Below, in pieces: positions 7,644 through 7,683 of a stretch of DNA of 7,683 bases. Under the pieces are notes generated by a model. The model saw only the letters and a program-made list of their open reading frames with translations. It did no database searches and was not told where the DNA came from. The position numbers and the translations under genes are program-made. The DNA lies in the NCBI GenBank assembly GCA_002325825.1, contig DCSW01000106.1, positions 1 to 7,683 on the forward strand, read 5' to 3'. Position 1 is the first letter of the stretch. Each line of letters begins with the position of its first letter. This DNA comes from Collimonas sp. UBA1456. GTDB lineage: Bacteria; Pseudomonadota; Gammaproteobacteria; Burkholderiales; Burkholderiaceae_D.

Positions 7644-7683
7644 GATCATGCAGTATGAACACCGGGATCAGCTTTGACGCTTT

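Larger units (their letters stand above)
6924..7683. other. Long gene-free, AT-richer leader upstream of the efflux operon
   Basis: About 760 bases with lower GC than the operon and no convincing coding sequence. Open frames on the minus strand at about 7226-7471 and 7348-7551 overlap each other, begin without ribosome-binding sites and have no recognisable domain. The first 120 bases upstream of the operon are the likely promoter region (A/T runs at 6938-6952 and 6980-6993), but I could not pick one sigma-70 promoter with both boxes and correct spacing. No tRNA, ncRNA, transposase or regulator gene was recognised. The right edge may be the start of a neighbouring gene's region outside the window. 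Confidence 0.6.

Overview
The window looks like chromosomal DNA from a betaproteobacterium, probably of the Burkholderiales and perhaps near Oxalobacteraceae. This is an inference from protein style (NodT-type outer-membrane factor, long-hairpin RND adaptor, trimeric-adhesin anchor), the moderately GC-rich coding DNA and the accessory junk at one end. No species can be fixed from the sequence alone.

Left end (1-1155, + strand): a graveyard of broken genes. Bases 1-161 are the 3' part of an IS21-type istB helper gene that stops just before its ATPase core. A 118-base stretch without recognisable content follows. Bases 280-950 hold the wreck of a trimeric autotransporter (YadA-like) adhesin: neck/stalk repeats and membrane anchor are readable, but only by switching frame several times and passing stops. 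Bases 977-1114 hold one more in-frame scrap that may be the C-terminal strand of an outer-membrane protein.

Centre (1156-6923, - strand): an intact three-gene tripartite efflux operon, transcribed right to left. The order is outer-membrane factor lipoprotein (487 aa), periplasmic adaptor (402 aa), inner-membrane RND pump of the HAE-1 type (1018 aa). The gaps are 25 and 13 bases, so the genes are almost certainly co-transcribed. Together they would form a proton-driven channel from the inner membrane and periplasm through the outer membrane. The proton-relay residues of the pump (D399, D400, K901, T939) are all present. The substrate cannot be read from the sequence.

Right end (6924-7683): about 760 bases with visibly lower GC and no convincing gene. 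It is the leader of the efflux operon and contains a strong Shine-Dalgarno sequence, a spaced inverted repeat that might be an operator, and a weak terminator-like hairpin near the right edge. No regulator gene for the pump lies within the window.

I found no convincing new biological system. The most instructive parts are the decayed adhesin, whose frame breaks can be traced one by one, and the unexplained long leader of the efflux operon.
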